Source: Roseateles sp. (lineage in GTDB: Bacteria; Pseudomonadota; Gammaproteobacteria; Burkholderiales; Burkholderiaceae_C). Taken from it: a stretch of DNA of 64,000 nucleotides. The position numbers and the translations under genes were made by a program. Shown one piece after another: positions 1-7,716 of the stretch. The stretch is from NCBI GenBank assembly GCA_019234295.1, contig JAFALK010000087.1, forward strand, positions 50,369 through 114,368, read 5' to 3'. Numbering within the stretch: the first letter of the stretch is position 1; every line of letters starts with the position of its first letter. The notes beneath the pieces were generated by a model. The model was not told where the DNA came from. It searched no databases and saw nothing but the letters and a program-made list of their open reading frames with translations.

Positions 1-12
1 ATCTCAGCCCCC

Positions 13-570
13 ATGGCCAAACTTTTCTTTCGCTACGCCGCAATGAACGCGGGCAAGTCCACTGCGTTGCTGCAAGTGGCTCATAACTACGAGGAGCGTG
101 GCCATCGCGTACGGCTGTATACGGCCGCCGTGGACGACCGCTACGGGCACGGCCTCGTCACCTCGCGGCTGGGGCCGCAGCGCGAGGCGCAGGAATTCAC
201 CTCCGAGACCGATTTCTTGACGGACCACCAAGCCGATGCCGGCGTGGCCTGCATCTTGATCGACGAGGCCCAGTTTCTTTCCAAGGTCCAGGTCTGGGCC
301 CTGCACGAACTCGCGCACCTGCGCCACGTGCCCGTGATCTGCTACGGGTTGCGCACCGATTTCCAGGGTGAACTCTTCCCTGGATCGGCCGCCCTGCTGG
401 GCTTGGCCGACGAGATGGACGAGATGCGCACCATCTGTGACTGCGGACGCCGTGCCACGATGAACATGCGGGTGGACGCAAACAACCGCAAGGTCACCGA
501 AGGTGCGCAGGTCGAAATCGGCGGCAACGCCCGCTATCGGGCTGTCTGCGGCCGCTGTTTTCGATCTTGA
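13..570 (+). CDS. tdk: Thymidine kinase (type II)
   Basis: Phosphorylates thymidine to dTMP with ATP in the cytoplasmic salvage pathway. The 185-residue length suits the bacterial type II family. Visible motifs are the P-loop MNAGKST (residues 11-17), the DEAQFL segment (84-89) whose Glu is the expected catalytic base, the lasso-region motif CYGLRTDFQGELFPGS, and two zinc-binding Cys pairs (CDC near 141 and CGRC near the C-terminus). The ATG at 13 begins the conserved N-terminus MAKLFFRYAAMNAGK, so the start is secure. The gene faces the small zinc-ribbon gene at 702-935, with a hairpin between them. Confidence 0.97.
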   Translation: MAKLFFRYAAMNAGKSTALLQVAHNYEERGHRVRLYTAAVDDRYGHGLVTSRLGPQREAQEFTSETDFLTDHQADAGVACILIDEAQFLSKVQVWALHELAHLRHVPVICYGLRTDFQGELFPGSAALLGLADEMDEMRTICDCGRRATMNMRVDANNRKVTEGAQVEIGGNARYRAVCGRCFRS

Positions 571-682
571 GGTCTTGCACCGTCCGCCGGATCGCTCCCA
601 AAGACGATGCCTAATTCAAAGCTGACCCGGCTCCATGCCGCGTCAATCAATGTCCCCGCTGGGGGGGGCGACCAGACCCAAC

Positions 683-703
683 GAGGCCCGGTCGAGGGGC
701 CTC
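683..703. terminator. Hairpin between convergent tdk and the small zinc-ribbon gene
   Basis: GAGGCCC (683-689) and GGGCCTC (697-703) form a 7-bp GC-rich stem with a short loop, followed on the plus strand by ATTTCG. It sits where the two convergent transcripts meet and touches the stop codon of the minus-strand gene. The U-tract is weak, so it may act as a pause or 3'-end stabiliser rather than a strict terminator. Confidence 0.45.
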
Positions 704-935
704 ATTTCGCCAGCTGTGCCTCGAGCTCCTTGCACGAAGGCGAGCACACGGGCTGTGACTTGCCCAGCAGCTTCTTGGACTTGAGCATCGCGCGCGGGCG
801 GTGCTTGCCACAGAGGAAGCATGACATGGTCGCCGCCCCGAACGAAGAAGTTGCCGCGAACGGCGAGCCCGGTGCTTTCGAACGGTAGCGCAGACCATCG
901 GCTTCGATGGTCGTCTTGGTGCTTTCCTTGGCCAC
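702..935 (-). CDS. Small zinc-ribbon-like protein
   Basis: Predicted 77-residue protein with no function I recognise. It carries CFLC (C-x2-C) and, about 25 residues later, a CSPSC group near the C-terminus, an arrangement suggesting a treble-clef or zinc-ribbon knuckle, followed by an acidic/basic tail ending in AQLAK. I chose the GTG at 935 because AGGA lies 7-8 bases upstream; an upstream ATG at 1031 would add 32 low-complexity residues without a ribosome site. Basic residues between the Cys pairs would suit nucleic-acid binding, but this is only inference. Confidence 0.6.
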   Translation of the reverse strand: MAKESTKTTIEADGLRYRSKAPGSPFAATSSFGAATMSCFLCGKHRPRAMLKSKKLLGKSQPVCSPSCKELEAQLAK

Positions 936-1089
936 GCTGTGATCCTGAGTTAGATGTGTGAATTGCCTGCCGCTGCCCGGGGCCCCGGATTTCCTCGATC
1001 TGGGGTGGGTCAGTACTCGGCGCACCCCCATTTTCGCCGATTTGGCAATACCCTTCGCCTAGCGAAGTCCCGTAGATGGGCGGTCGAAA

Positions 1090-1848
1090 TCAACGGCCCT
1101 CGAATTTTGGGCTGCGTTTGGCGGCCCAGGCGGCCAATCCCTCGGCCAGATCCTGCGAGGCATTGGCCTGGTCGAGGTCGGCACGCAGGGCGGCTTCGTG
1201 GAGGGTGTTGCGGGCGATCGCGTTCAGGTGGCGCTTCATGCCCAGCAGGGCCAGCGGCGCCATGCCGAGCAGGTTTTGGAGCAGCACGTTCACCGCGGCA
1301 TCGAGCGAAGAGGCGTCTGCCTCCAGGCGATCCAGGAAGCCGCTGACGAGCATGGTCTCGGCGTCGAGCGTCTCGCAGGCCAGCAACACTCGCTTGGCCC
1401 AGGACAGGCCGAGTCGCGTCACATAGCGTTGCATGCCGCCGCGGTAAAAGTGCAGGCCCAGCTTCGCGGCCGGCACGAACATCTCGCAGGCCCGTGTGCC
1501 GAGCCGGAAATCGCAGGCCAGGGCCAGGTCGGTCGCGCCGCCGTAAATGCCGCCGTGAATGGCGGCCACCGTCACGGGCCGTGCCGCTTCCCAATCGTCG
1601 GCCAGGGCCTCGAACAGCGCGCCCGGATCGACGCCGGGCGCCGCATGGATGTTGAAGCCGCTGCAGAAATGCTTGCCTTCGGCCTCCAGCAGCAGCACGC
1701 GCACCTCGGGCGTCCGGTTGATCTGGTCGAGTTGGCGGCGCAGGGTCCGCAGGTCCTCGAGTTCGAGGCGGTTGGCCAGCCGGGGCCGGCGCAGGGTGAT
1801 GCGCGCCAGCGCGCCGTCGATGAGCAGGGAAGGAGGCAGTCCGGGCAT
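1090..1848 (-). CDS. Enoyl-CoA hydratase/isomerase (crotonase) family protein
   Basis: 252 residues of crotonase fold: GKHFCSGFNIH matches the oxyanion-hole segment (usually FsaGaDl), then AAIHGGIYGGATDLALACD matches the second oxyanion/NAD-like motif of the family. The usual catalytic Glu after the helix (PExKLG in hydratases) is Ala here (PAAKLGL), so classic hydratase activity is doubtful; an ACETL Glu remains near the position of the second acid. The ATG at 1848 is 5 bases past the stop of the pullulanase gene, so the two are probably co-transcribed, an odd partner for a starch enzyme. It could be an isomerase, decarboxylase or CoA thioesterase-like member. Confidence 0.85.
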   Translation of the reverse strand: MPGLPPSLLIDGALARITLRRPRLANRLELEDLRTLRRQLDQINRTPEVRVLLLEAEGKHFCSGFNIHAAPGVDPGALFEALADDWEAARPVTVAAIHGGIYGGATDLALACDFRLGTRACEMFVPAAKLGLHFYRGGMQRYVTRLGLSWAKRVLLACETLDAETMLVSGFLDRLEADASSLDAAVNVLLQNLLGMAPLALLGMKRHLNAIARNTLHEAALRADLDQANASQDLAEGLAAWAAKRSPKFEGR

Positions 1849-1853
1849 GCCCC

Positions 1854-4448
1854 TTATTGTTCCAGCACCCAGACCAGGGCCGTGCGCGCCGGGGCGGTGA
1901 AGCGGCCGGTGGCGGGATCGAAGCGCGAGTCCTGCTGTGCGCGCAGGTCGGCGCGATGCGCGGGATGCAGCACGAAGGCTTGGCCACGAGCCTCCTCCAC
2001 CGTGAAAGTCAGCGGCTCGGATGATGCGTTGATGGCGTAGACGATGCGCTTGAAGCGCGCGCCGGGGTAGCCCTGCCCATCGATGCTTGCGGCGATCAGC
2101 TGTGCGTGATTGGTGGCCACGAAACGCAGGCGCCGCTCGATGTCTTCGGCGGTGGCCATGTGCAGCAGCGTGCTGCTGGCACGGATGCGCAGTAAGTCCA
2201 GGAACATGGCTCGCGAAAGGGCCATGTCGGCGGGTGTGGGCTTGAGTCTGGCGTCGGCCAGCAAAGGGCGCATCAGGGCCCAGTCGGCTTCGTTGTCCTT
2301 GCGCGGCGGCAGGCCGGCGGCAAAGCCGTTGTCGCGGTCGCTCCAGTCGAGGCGGTTGAACCAGTCGCCGGAGTCGAAGCTGTTGCGATCCAGGGACTTG
2401 GAGCGCAGGCCTTCGACGCCCGCATGGAAATAGGCCACACCCTGGCTGAAGGCGACCACGGCCGCGCCCAGCATCTGCACGCGCACGCGCTCGGCCATGG
2501 GCAGGTCCTGCGGCAGCTTGTAGATGTTGATGTCGAACAGCGTCTGGTTGTCGTGGTTCTCCACGTAGTTGACGACTTCGCTGGGCTCGCTCGCGTAGCC
2601 GGCCGGCTGGTCGCCATAGGGGATCGCGTCGAGCCGCCGGCCGCCGAGCCGGTAGCTGCGCAGCGAGCCCGCCAAGCCCACGCGCACCATGTCGGCGGTG
2701 GCGGCATCGTTCGCGCCGTTGATGAAACCCTTGCGGTCGATCATGGCGCGGCCCGAGTCGGCGGCGCTGCCGCCGCGCACCGCATCGCGGCCGCGGTCGC
2801 TGAAGGTGCCGATGCCGCTGCCATTGAGGGAGAGCTGCGAGGCCTGCACGAAGCGCGCGCCGTTGGCGATCTCGCCGAAGTTCCAGCCCTCGCCGATCAG
2901 GTTGACGTGCCCGCCGCGGGCCTGGTCCACGGCCTTTTGCAGGGCTTCCATCGCCGCGCGCGGCTGGTGGGCCATGAGGTCGAAGCGCAGCGAGTCGATG
3001 CCGTAATCGCGCACCCAGCGCACGGCCGTGTCGATCATCAGCTTGGCCATCATGAGGTGCTCGGTGGCGGTGTTGTCGCAGCATGTCGAATGCTCGATTT
3101 CGCCTTGGGCATTGAGGCGCTGGTAGTAGCCCGGCACGATTCGATCGAGCACCGACTTCGGCGCCTGGCCCGAGTGGCTCGTGTGGTTGTAGACCACGTC
3201 CATGCCCACGCGCAGGCCGGCCTCGTGCAGGGCCTGGACCATGCGGCGGAACTCGCGGATGCGCACGGCACCGTCGTTCGCATCACTCGAGTAGCTGCCC
3301 TCGGGGGCGCCGTAGTGCTGCGGGTCGTAGCCCCAGTTGAAGCAGTCCTGGGCGGCCACGGCCATGACGGCGGCCTGCTGTGCCTCGCTGTCCGGCGCGG
3401 CCTGCGGGACAGTGGGCGTCACGCAGCCGTGCTCGGGGATGCTGGCGATATCGAAAACCGGCAGCAGATGCACGTCGGTCACGCCGGCCTTTTGAAGTTC
3501 CGTGAGGCGCTGCATGCCCAGGCTCGGGTCCGTGAAGGCCAGGTACTTGCCGCGGTGCGCGGCAGGAACGCTGGCGTCTTGAGCGGAGAAATCACGCACA
3601 TGGAGCTCGTAGACGACGAGCTGCGTGTTGGTGCGCCGTGTGGGTCGCTGGCTCCCCCATCCGGCGGGAGCGAACCTGGGATCGGTCAGGGACGCGATGT
3701 AGCTGCGTTCGGAATCGGCGTTCAGGCTTACCGAGTAGGGATCGGTGACGAGATTGCGCACCAGGCCCACACCAGGGACGAAGACCTCGACGAGGTAGCG
3801 GTAGTACTGGCCGGTCAGCGCGCCTGTCTGCCGAATGCTCCAGGTGCCGCCTTCTCGCTGCAGGGGTTTGAAGCTTCCGGCCTTGGCCGTGGCGCTGGCA
3901 TAACGGCACAGACCCACGGCATGCGCCGTCGGGGCCCATACCGCGAAACGCGTGTCCTTGGGACCGGGCACGGCACCCAGCGTGCGGCGCCCATCGTCGG
4001 CATACCAGTCGTCGAGGGCGCCCGGCGTCTGCGTTCGTGTGGCGGCGAGTACGCGGCCCTGCTCATCTTCGGCCACAAGCAGCAGTTCGCCGCGCAGCAG
4101 CTCGGGTGTCGGGTTCGGCACGAGCAGGCGCGGTCCGGCGCCGATGAACTTGAAGTGCTCGGGCAGCGGACCTGCGTCGGGCTGCAGCTCCACGCGCGCG
4201 TCCGCGCCACGGACCGGCTGGCCGGGCTGGGCGTGCAGGCCGCCCGAGCGCGCGTGATGCAGGGCAAAGCGAGCCGCGACCGGGGCGCCCGGCCATTGCA
4301 GGCGCGAGCGGTCCAGCCAATAGGCCTGCGCTGGCAGCGCCTGGGCATCGGCGACGAGCGTGGTCGAGAGCGGCCCGTCGCAGTCCGCCAGGCTGGCCGC
4401 CTGAGCATTGCCCAGGGCCAGCAGGCCCACCAGGAGTGCCATTCTCAT
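1854..4448 (-). CDS. pulA: Exported pullulanase-type alpha-1,6-glucosidase (GH13)
   Basis: Hydrolyses alpha-1,6 branch points of pullulan, amylopectin or glycogen. The 864-residue product starts with a Sec signal peptide (MRMALLVGLLALGNAQA), then N-terminal CBM48-like beta domains, then a GH13 barrel. Visible motifs: FNWGYDP (type I pullulanase hallmark), VVYNHT, LRFDLM with the Asp nucleophile, GEGWNFGE with the acid/base Glu, and VENHDNQT with the third Asp. ATG 4448 is preferred to GTG 4451 because GGAG lies six bases before it. It is divergent from the amylase gene, and operator-like palindromes lie in the shared upstream region. Confidence 0.93.
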   Translation of the reverse strand: MRMALLVGLLALGNAQAASLADCDGPLSTTLVADAQALPAQAYWLDRSRLQWPGAPVAARFALHHARSGGLHAQPGQPVRGADARVELQPDAGPLPEHFKFIGAGPRLLVPNPTPELLRGELLLVAEDEQGRVLAATRTQTPGALDDWYADDGRRTLGAVPGPKDTRFAVWAPTAHAVGLCRYASATAKAGSFKPLQREGGTWSIRQTGALTGQYYRYLVEVFVPGVGLVRNLVTDPYSVSLNADSERSYIASLTDPRFAPAGWGSQRPTRRTNTQLVVYELHVRDFSAQDASVPAAHRGKYLAFTDPSLGMQRLTELQKAGVTDVHLLPVFDIASIPEHGCVTPTVPQAAPDSEAQQAAVMAVAAQDCFNWGYDPQHYGAPEGSYSSDANDGAVRIREFRRMVQALHEAGLRVGMDVVYNHTSHSGQAPKSVLDRIVPGYYQRLNAQGEIEHSTCCDNTATEHLMMAKLMIDTAVRWVRDYGIDSLRFDLMAHQPRAAMEALQKAVDQARGGHVNLIGEGWNFGEIANGARFVQASQLSLNGSGIGTFSDRGRDAVRGGSAADSGRAMIDRKGFINGANDAATADMVRVGLAGSLRSYRLGGRRLDAIPYGDQPAGYASEPSEVVNYVENHDNQTLFDINIYKLPQDLPMAERVRVQMLGAAVVAFSQGVAYFHAGVEGLRSKSLDRNSFDSGDWFNRLDWSDRDNGFAAGLPPRKDNEADWALMRPLLADARLKPTPADMALSRAMFLDLLRIRASSTLLHMATAEDIERRLRFVATNHAQLIAASIDGQGYPGARFKRIVYAINASSEPLTFTVEEARGQAFVLHPAHRADLRAQQDSRFDPATGRFTAPARTALVWVLEQ

Positions 4449-4468
4449 CACCGTCTCCGTTTTGTTTG

Positions 4469-4483
4469 AGTAGCAAAACTACA
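4469..4483. promoter_or_regulatory. Operator-like palindrome A1 (upstream of pulA)
   Basis: AGTAGCAAAACTACA matches the locus consensus TGTAGT-N3-ACTACA at 10 of 12 arm positions. Read towards pulA it is TGTAGTTTTGCTACT, nearly the same as the site in front of glk. It ends about 20 bp upstream of the pulA start codon. The predicted regulator is the RpiR/HexR-like fusion protein at 36520-38442. Confidence 0.6.
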
Positions 4484-4555
4484 AATTTACTCGATGTACG
4501 CTTTCTGTAACTCATGCTTGTCTTTATGCTTGGCAGCAAACAAGACTGGAGACGA

Positions 4556-4570
4556 TGTAATTTGGCTACA
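4556..4570. promoter_or_regulatory. Operator-like palindrome A2 (at the amylase start)
   Basis: TGTAATTTGGCTACA matches TGTAGT-N3-ACTACA at 10 of 12 arm positions; the flanking GA and TC extend the dyad. It overlaps the proposed TTG start codon (4562) of the first amylase gene and would sit over its translation-initiation region or promoter. Confidence 0.6.
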
Positions 4571-6193
4571 TCAACCCGATGGATGGCGCCCCTGCTGGCG
4601 CTTGGACTGGCCGGCTGCGGCGGCGGTGGCGGCGGTGGATCGAGCCCGCCGCCCGTGGTCACGCCGGCGCTTCCAAGCGTGGACGTCAGCAGCGTGGCCG
4701 CCGCCGATCCGGGCAGCGCCTTGCCCGCGGGCTGGCAGCACGGTGCCTTCATGGAGATCTTCGTGCGCAGCTATGCCGACAGCGATGGCAACGGCATGGG
4801 CGACCTGAAGGGGCTGATCTCCAAGCTCGACTACCTGCAGGCGCTTGGCGTGAAAGGCCTGTGGCTCATGCCCGTGACGGTCAGCCAGGATGGCGACCAT
4901 GGCTATGCGGTCGTCAACTACCGCGATATCGAGAGCGCCTACGGCAGCCTGGCGGATCTCGACGAACTGCTGCGCCAGGCCCATGCGCGCGGCATCGGCG
5001 TGATCCTTGACTACGTGATGAACCACAGCGCGGCGCAGAACCCGCTCTTCCTGAACTCGCGCGACAGCACGAGCAACCCCTACCGCAACTGGTATGTCTG
5101 GCAGGCCACGGCACCTGCGGGCTGGAGCGTCTACGGCGGCAACCCCTGGCGCACGACGACGACCGGCGCCTACTACGCCGCGTTCTCGGACACCATGCCC
5201 GAGTTCAACCTCACCAATGGCGACGTGGTGGCCTATCACCAAAGCAATCTGCGCTTCTGGCTCAACCGCGGCGTGGACGGCTTCCGCTTCGATGCGGTGG
5301 GCAATCTCGTCGAGAACGGCCCGACGGCCTGGCTCGACCAGCCGCAGAACTACACGCTGATGCAGGGCATGCAGTCGCTCGTGGCCGGCTATGCGCAGCG
5401 CTACATGGTCTGCGAGGCGCCCGACGATCCCCAGGGCTTCGGGCAGAGCACGGCTTGCGGGGCCGCCTTTGCCTTCGACCTCAGGGGCAACATCCTCGCT
5501 GCGGCGGCCGGCGACGCTAGCGCGGCGCAGAAGGTGGCGGACTACTACAAGACCGCGCCGGCCGGCATGGCTTCGCTGCTGGCCAATCACGACAGCTTTG
5601 CCGGCGCGCGCGTGTGGGACCAGCTCGGCGGCGATGCGGTGCGCTACAAGCTCGCGGCCGCCACCTATCTGCTGCTGCCCGGCACGCCCTTCATCTACTA
5701 TGGCGAGGAAGTGGGGATGGCCGGCGGCAGCGGCCTGAGCGGTGATGCGGCGCTGCGCTCGCCGATGAGCTGGAGCGCCAGCACCAGCAACGGCGGCTTC
5801 ACCAGCGGCACGCCCTACCGGGCGCTGGCCGCCAACGTGGCCAGCAACAATGTGGCGGTCGAGACCGCCGACCCGGCCTCGCTGCTCAACTTCTACAAGG
5901 CCATGCTGGCGCTGCGCAACGGAGTTCCGGCGCTGGCCGCCGGCGACTACACGCAGGCTTCGAGCAGCGGCGCATTGCTGCAGTTCCAGCGCAGCAGCGC
6001 GGGCTCCAAGGCCCTGGTGCTGATCAACTACGGCAGCGCCGCCGCCACCGCCGGGGTGGCCTCGCTCGGTGCCAACGCAAGCCTCAAGAGCCTCTACCCG
6101 AGCGGCGCGGCCGATGCCACCGCCGACGCTTCCGGCCAGGCCTCGATCTCCGTGCCGGCACAATCACTGCGCGTGTTCCAGGTGAATCCATGA
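4562..6193 (+). CDS. GH13 alpha-amylase, predicted lipoprotein
   Basis: An exported GH13 hydrolase acting on alpha-1,4-glucans. The N-terminus has a lipoprotein signal ending LAGC, followed by seven glycines and a Ser/Pro linker, then the barrel. Motifs: GVILDYVMNH, GFRFDAV (nucleophile Asp), VCEAPDD (acid/base Glu) and LLANHDSF (third Asp). The start is uncertain. The TTG at 4562 has GGAG ten bases upstream and supplies an Arg before the hydrophobic core; ATG 4583 would leave a signal without positive charge, and ATG 4514 lacks a ribosome site. Its stop overlaps the start of the next amylase (ATGA), indicating translational coupling. Confidence 0.9.
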   Translation: MATSTRWMAPLLALGLAGCGGGGGGGSSPPPVVTPALPSVDVSSVAAADPGSALPAGWQHGAFMEIFVRSYADSDGNGMGDLKGLISKLDYLQALGVKGLWLMPVTVSQDGDHGYAVVNYRDIESAYGSLADLDELLRQAHARGIGVILDYVMNHSAAQNPLFLNSRDSTSNPYRNWYVWQATAPAGWSVYGGNPWRTTTTGAYYAAFSDTMPEFNLTNGDVVAYHQSNLRFWLNRGVDGFRFDAVGNLVENGPTAWLDQPQNYTLMQGMQSLVAGYAQRYMVCEAPDDPQGFGQSTACGAAFAFDLRGNILAAAAGDASAAQKVADYYKTAPAGMASLLANHDSFAGARVWDQLGGDAVRYKLAAATYLLLPGTPFIYYGEEVGMAGGSGLSGDAALRSPMSWSASTSNGGFTSGTPYRALAANVASNNVAVETADPASLLNFYKAMLALRNGVPALAAGDYTQASSSGALLQFQRSSAGSKALVLINYGSAAATAGVASLGANASLKSLYPSGAADATADASGQASISVPAQSLRVFQVNP

Positions 6194-7716
6194 GTTTGTC
6201 CAAGACCCTTCTCGGCTGCGCCTTCCTGGCTGCCACGCTACACGCCGGCGCCCTCGAACCCGGCTGGGAAAAAGGCGCCTTCATGGAAATCTTCGTGCGC
6301 GGCTACCAGGACAGCAATGGCGACGGCGTGGGCGACCTGCGTGGCCTGACTTCGCGGCTCGATTACCTCAAGGCGCTGGGCATCCGCGGCATCTGGCTGA
6401 TGCCAGTGACCGCCAGTAGCGACCACGACCACGGCTACGCCGCGACCGACTATCGCCGCATCTCGCCCGAGTACGGCTCGAACGCCGACATGGCCCGGCT
6501 GCTGCGTGAGGCCCACAAGCGCGGCATCGGCGTGATCATGGACTACGTGGTCAACCACTCGAGCGACCAGCACCCCTTCTTCCAGAGCGCGAGCCGGAGC
6601 CGCAAGAGCCCGTACCGGGACTGGTACGTGTTCGCTGACGCTCAGGTGGCCGGTTATTCGAGCGGATGGCAGGTCTTTGACAAGAACCCCTGGTACCCGG
6701 CGCCGGAGGGCGAGTACCTGGGCATCTTCGGCAAGAACATGCCCGACTTCAACTGGCGCAATGACAAGGTCGTGGACTACCACTTCAAGTCGCTGCGCTA
6801 CTGGCTCGACATGGGGCTGGACGGTTACCGGCTCGACGCCGTGCCCCATCTGGTGGAGAACAACGCCAAGGACTGGAACGACCAGCCCGAGAGCCGCGCG
6901 CTGACTCGCCGCATGCGCGAGCTGATCCAGTCCTACCCGGGCCGCTACGTGGTCTGCGAGGCCACCGCCAATCCGGTTGCCTACGCGCAGCCGGAGCTGT
7001 GCGGCAGCGCCTTTGGCTTCGGCCTGCAATACGACATCGTCAAGGCCGCCAAGGGGCAGCCCGAGGCGGTTCGCGCCGTGGCCGACTACTACACGGCCAT
7101 GCCGCCCGGCATGGCCACCATGCTCTCCAACCACGACGGCTTCGCCGGCCGCCGCATGTGGGACCAGTTCGAAGGCAACGAGGCGCGCATGCGCCTCGCC
7201 GCGGCCAGCTACCTGCTCGGCCCCGGCACGCCCTTCATCTACTACGGCGAGGAGATTGGCATGGCCGGCTCGCCGGATCAGAGCCCCGATGACGAACTGC
7301 GCGGGCCCATGAGCTGGGGCAGCGCCCAACCCTTCTCCGCAGCCCGGCCCTTCCGGCCCTATGCGAGCAATGCCGCGACGCAAAACGCGCAGGCCCCGAA
7401 CGCGATGCTCGCCTTCTATAAGCAGCTGATCGCTCTGCGCAACGGCCTGCCCGCCATCGCGCAGGGCCGCTTCGAGCAGGCGCAGGTGTCAGGGCTCTCC
7501 TTGAGCTTTCAGCGCCGAACCGAATCGCAGACCGTCGTTGTCGTGCTCAACTACGCGAACCAGGCGGCCGAGGTGGCGCTCGATCGTCTGCCGCCGTTGG
7601 CGGCCCTGGTCAGCGAGCTGCCCCGCGAAGGCTTGCCCCTGCGCAGCGATGCGCAGGGCCGCGCCACTGTCGGCCTGCCGCCACTGTCCATCGCCGTCTA
7701 CCGCCTGCTGCCATGA
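6190..7716 (+). CDS. GH13 alpha-amylase, secreted paralogue
   Basis: 508-residue close paralogue of the preceding gene: both share the GAFMEIFVR opening, GIWLMPVT and the same active-site layout. Here the motifs are GVIMDYVVNHS, GYRLDAV (nucleophile), VCEATAN (acid/base) and LSNHDGF. Instead of a lipobox it has an ordinary Sec signal peptide (MSLSKTLLGCAFLAATLHAGA), although a Cys inside the hydrophobic core makes a lipoprotein reading possible. The ATGA overlaps at both ends couple it to its neighbours. This looks like a tandem duplication followed by a change of location: one copy membrane-anchored, one soluble. Confidence 0.92.
   Translation: MSLSKTLLGCAFLAATLHAGALEPGWEKGAFMEIFVRGYQDSNGDGVGDLRGLTSRLDYLKALGIRGIWLMPVTASSDHDHGYAATDYRRISPEYGSNADMARLLREAHKRGIGVIMDYVVNHSSDQHPFFQSASRSRKSPYRDWYVFADAQVAGYSSGWQVFDKNPWYPAPEGEYLGIFGKNMPDFNWRNDKVVDYHFKSLRYWLDMGLDGYRLDAVPHLVENNAKDWNDQPESRALTRRMRELIQSYPGRYVVCEATANPVAYAQPELCGSAFGFGLQYDIVKAAKGQPEAVRAVADYYTAMPPGMATMLSNHDGFAGRRMWDQFEGNEARMRLAAASYLLGPGTPFIYYGEEIGMAGSPDQSPDDELRGPMSWGSAQPFSAARPFRPYASNAATQNAQAPNAMLAFYKQLIALRNGLPAIAQGRFEQAQVSGLSLSFQRRTESQTVVVVLNYANQAAEVALDRLPPLAALVSELPREGLPLRSDAQGRATVGLPPLSIAVYRLLP

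Noticed and set aside
2424..4469. Plus-strand frame of 681 codons opposite pulA
   Set aside because: His/Val/Arg-rich antisense translation without a domain; pulA has all GH13 motifs on the other strand.
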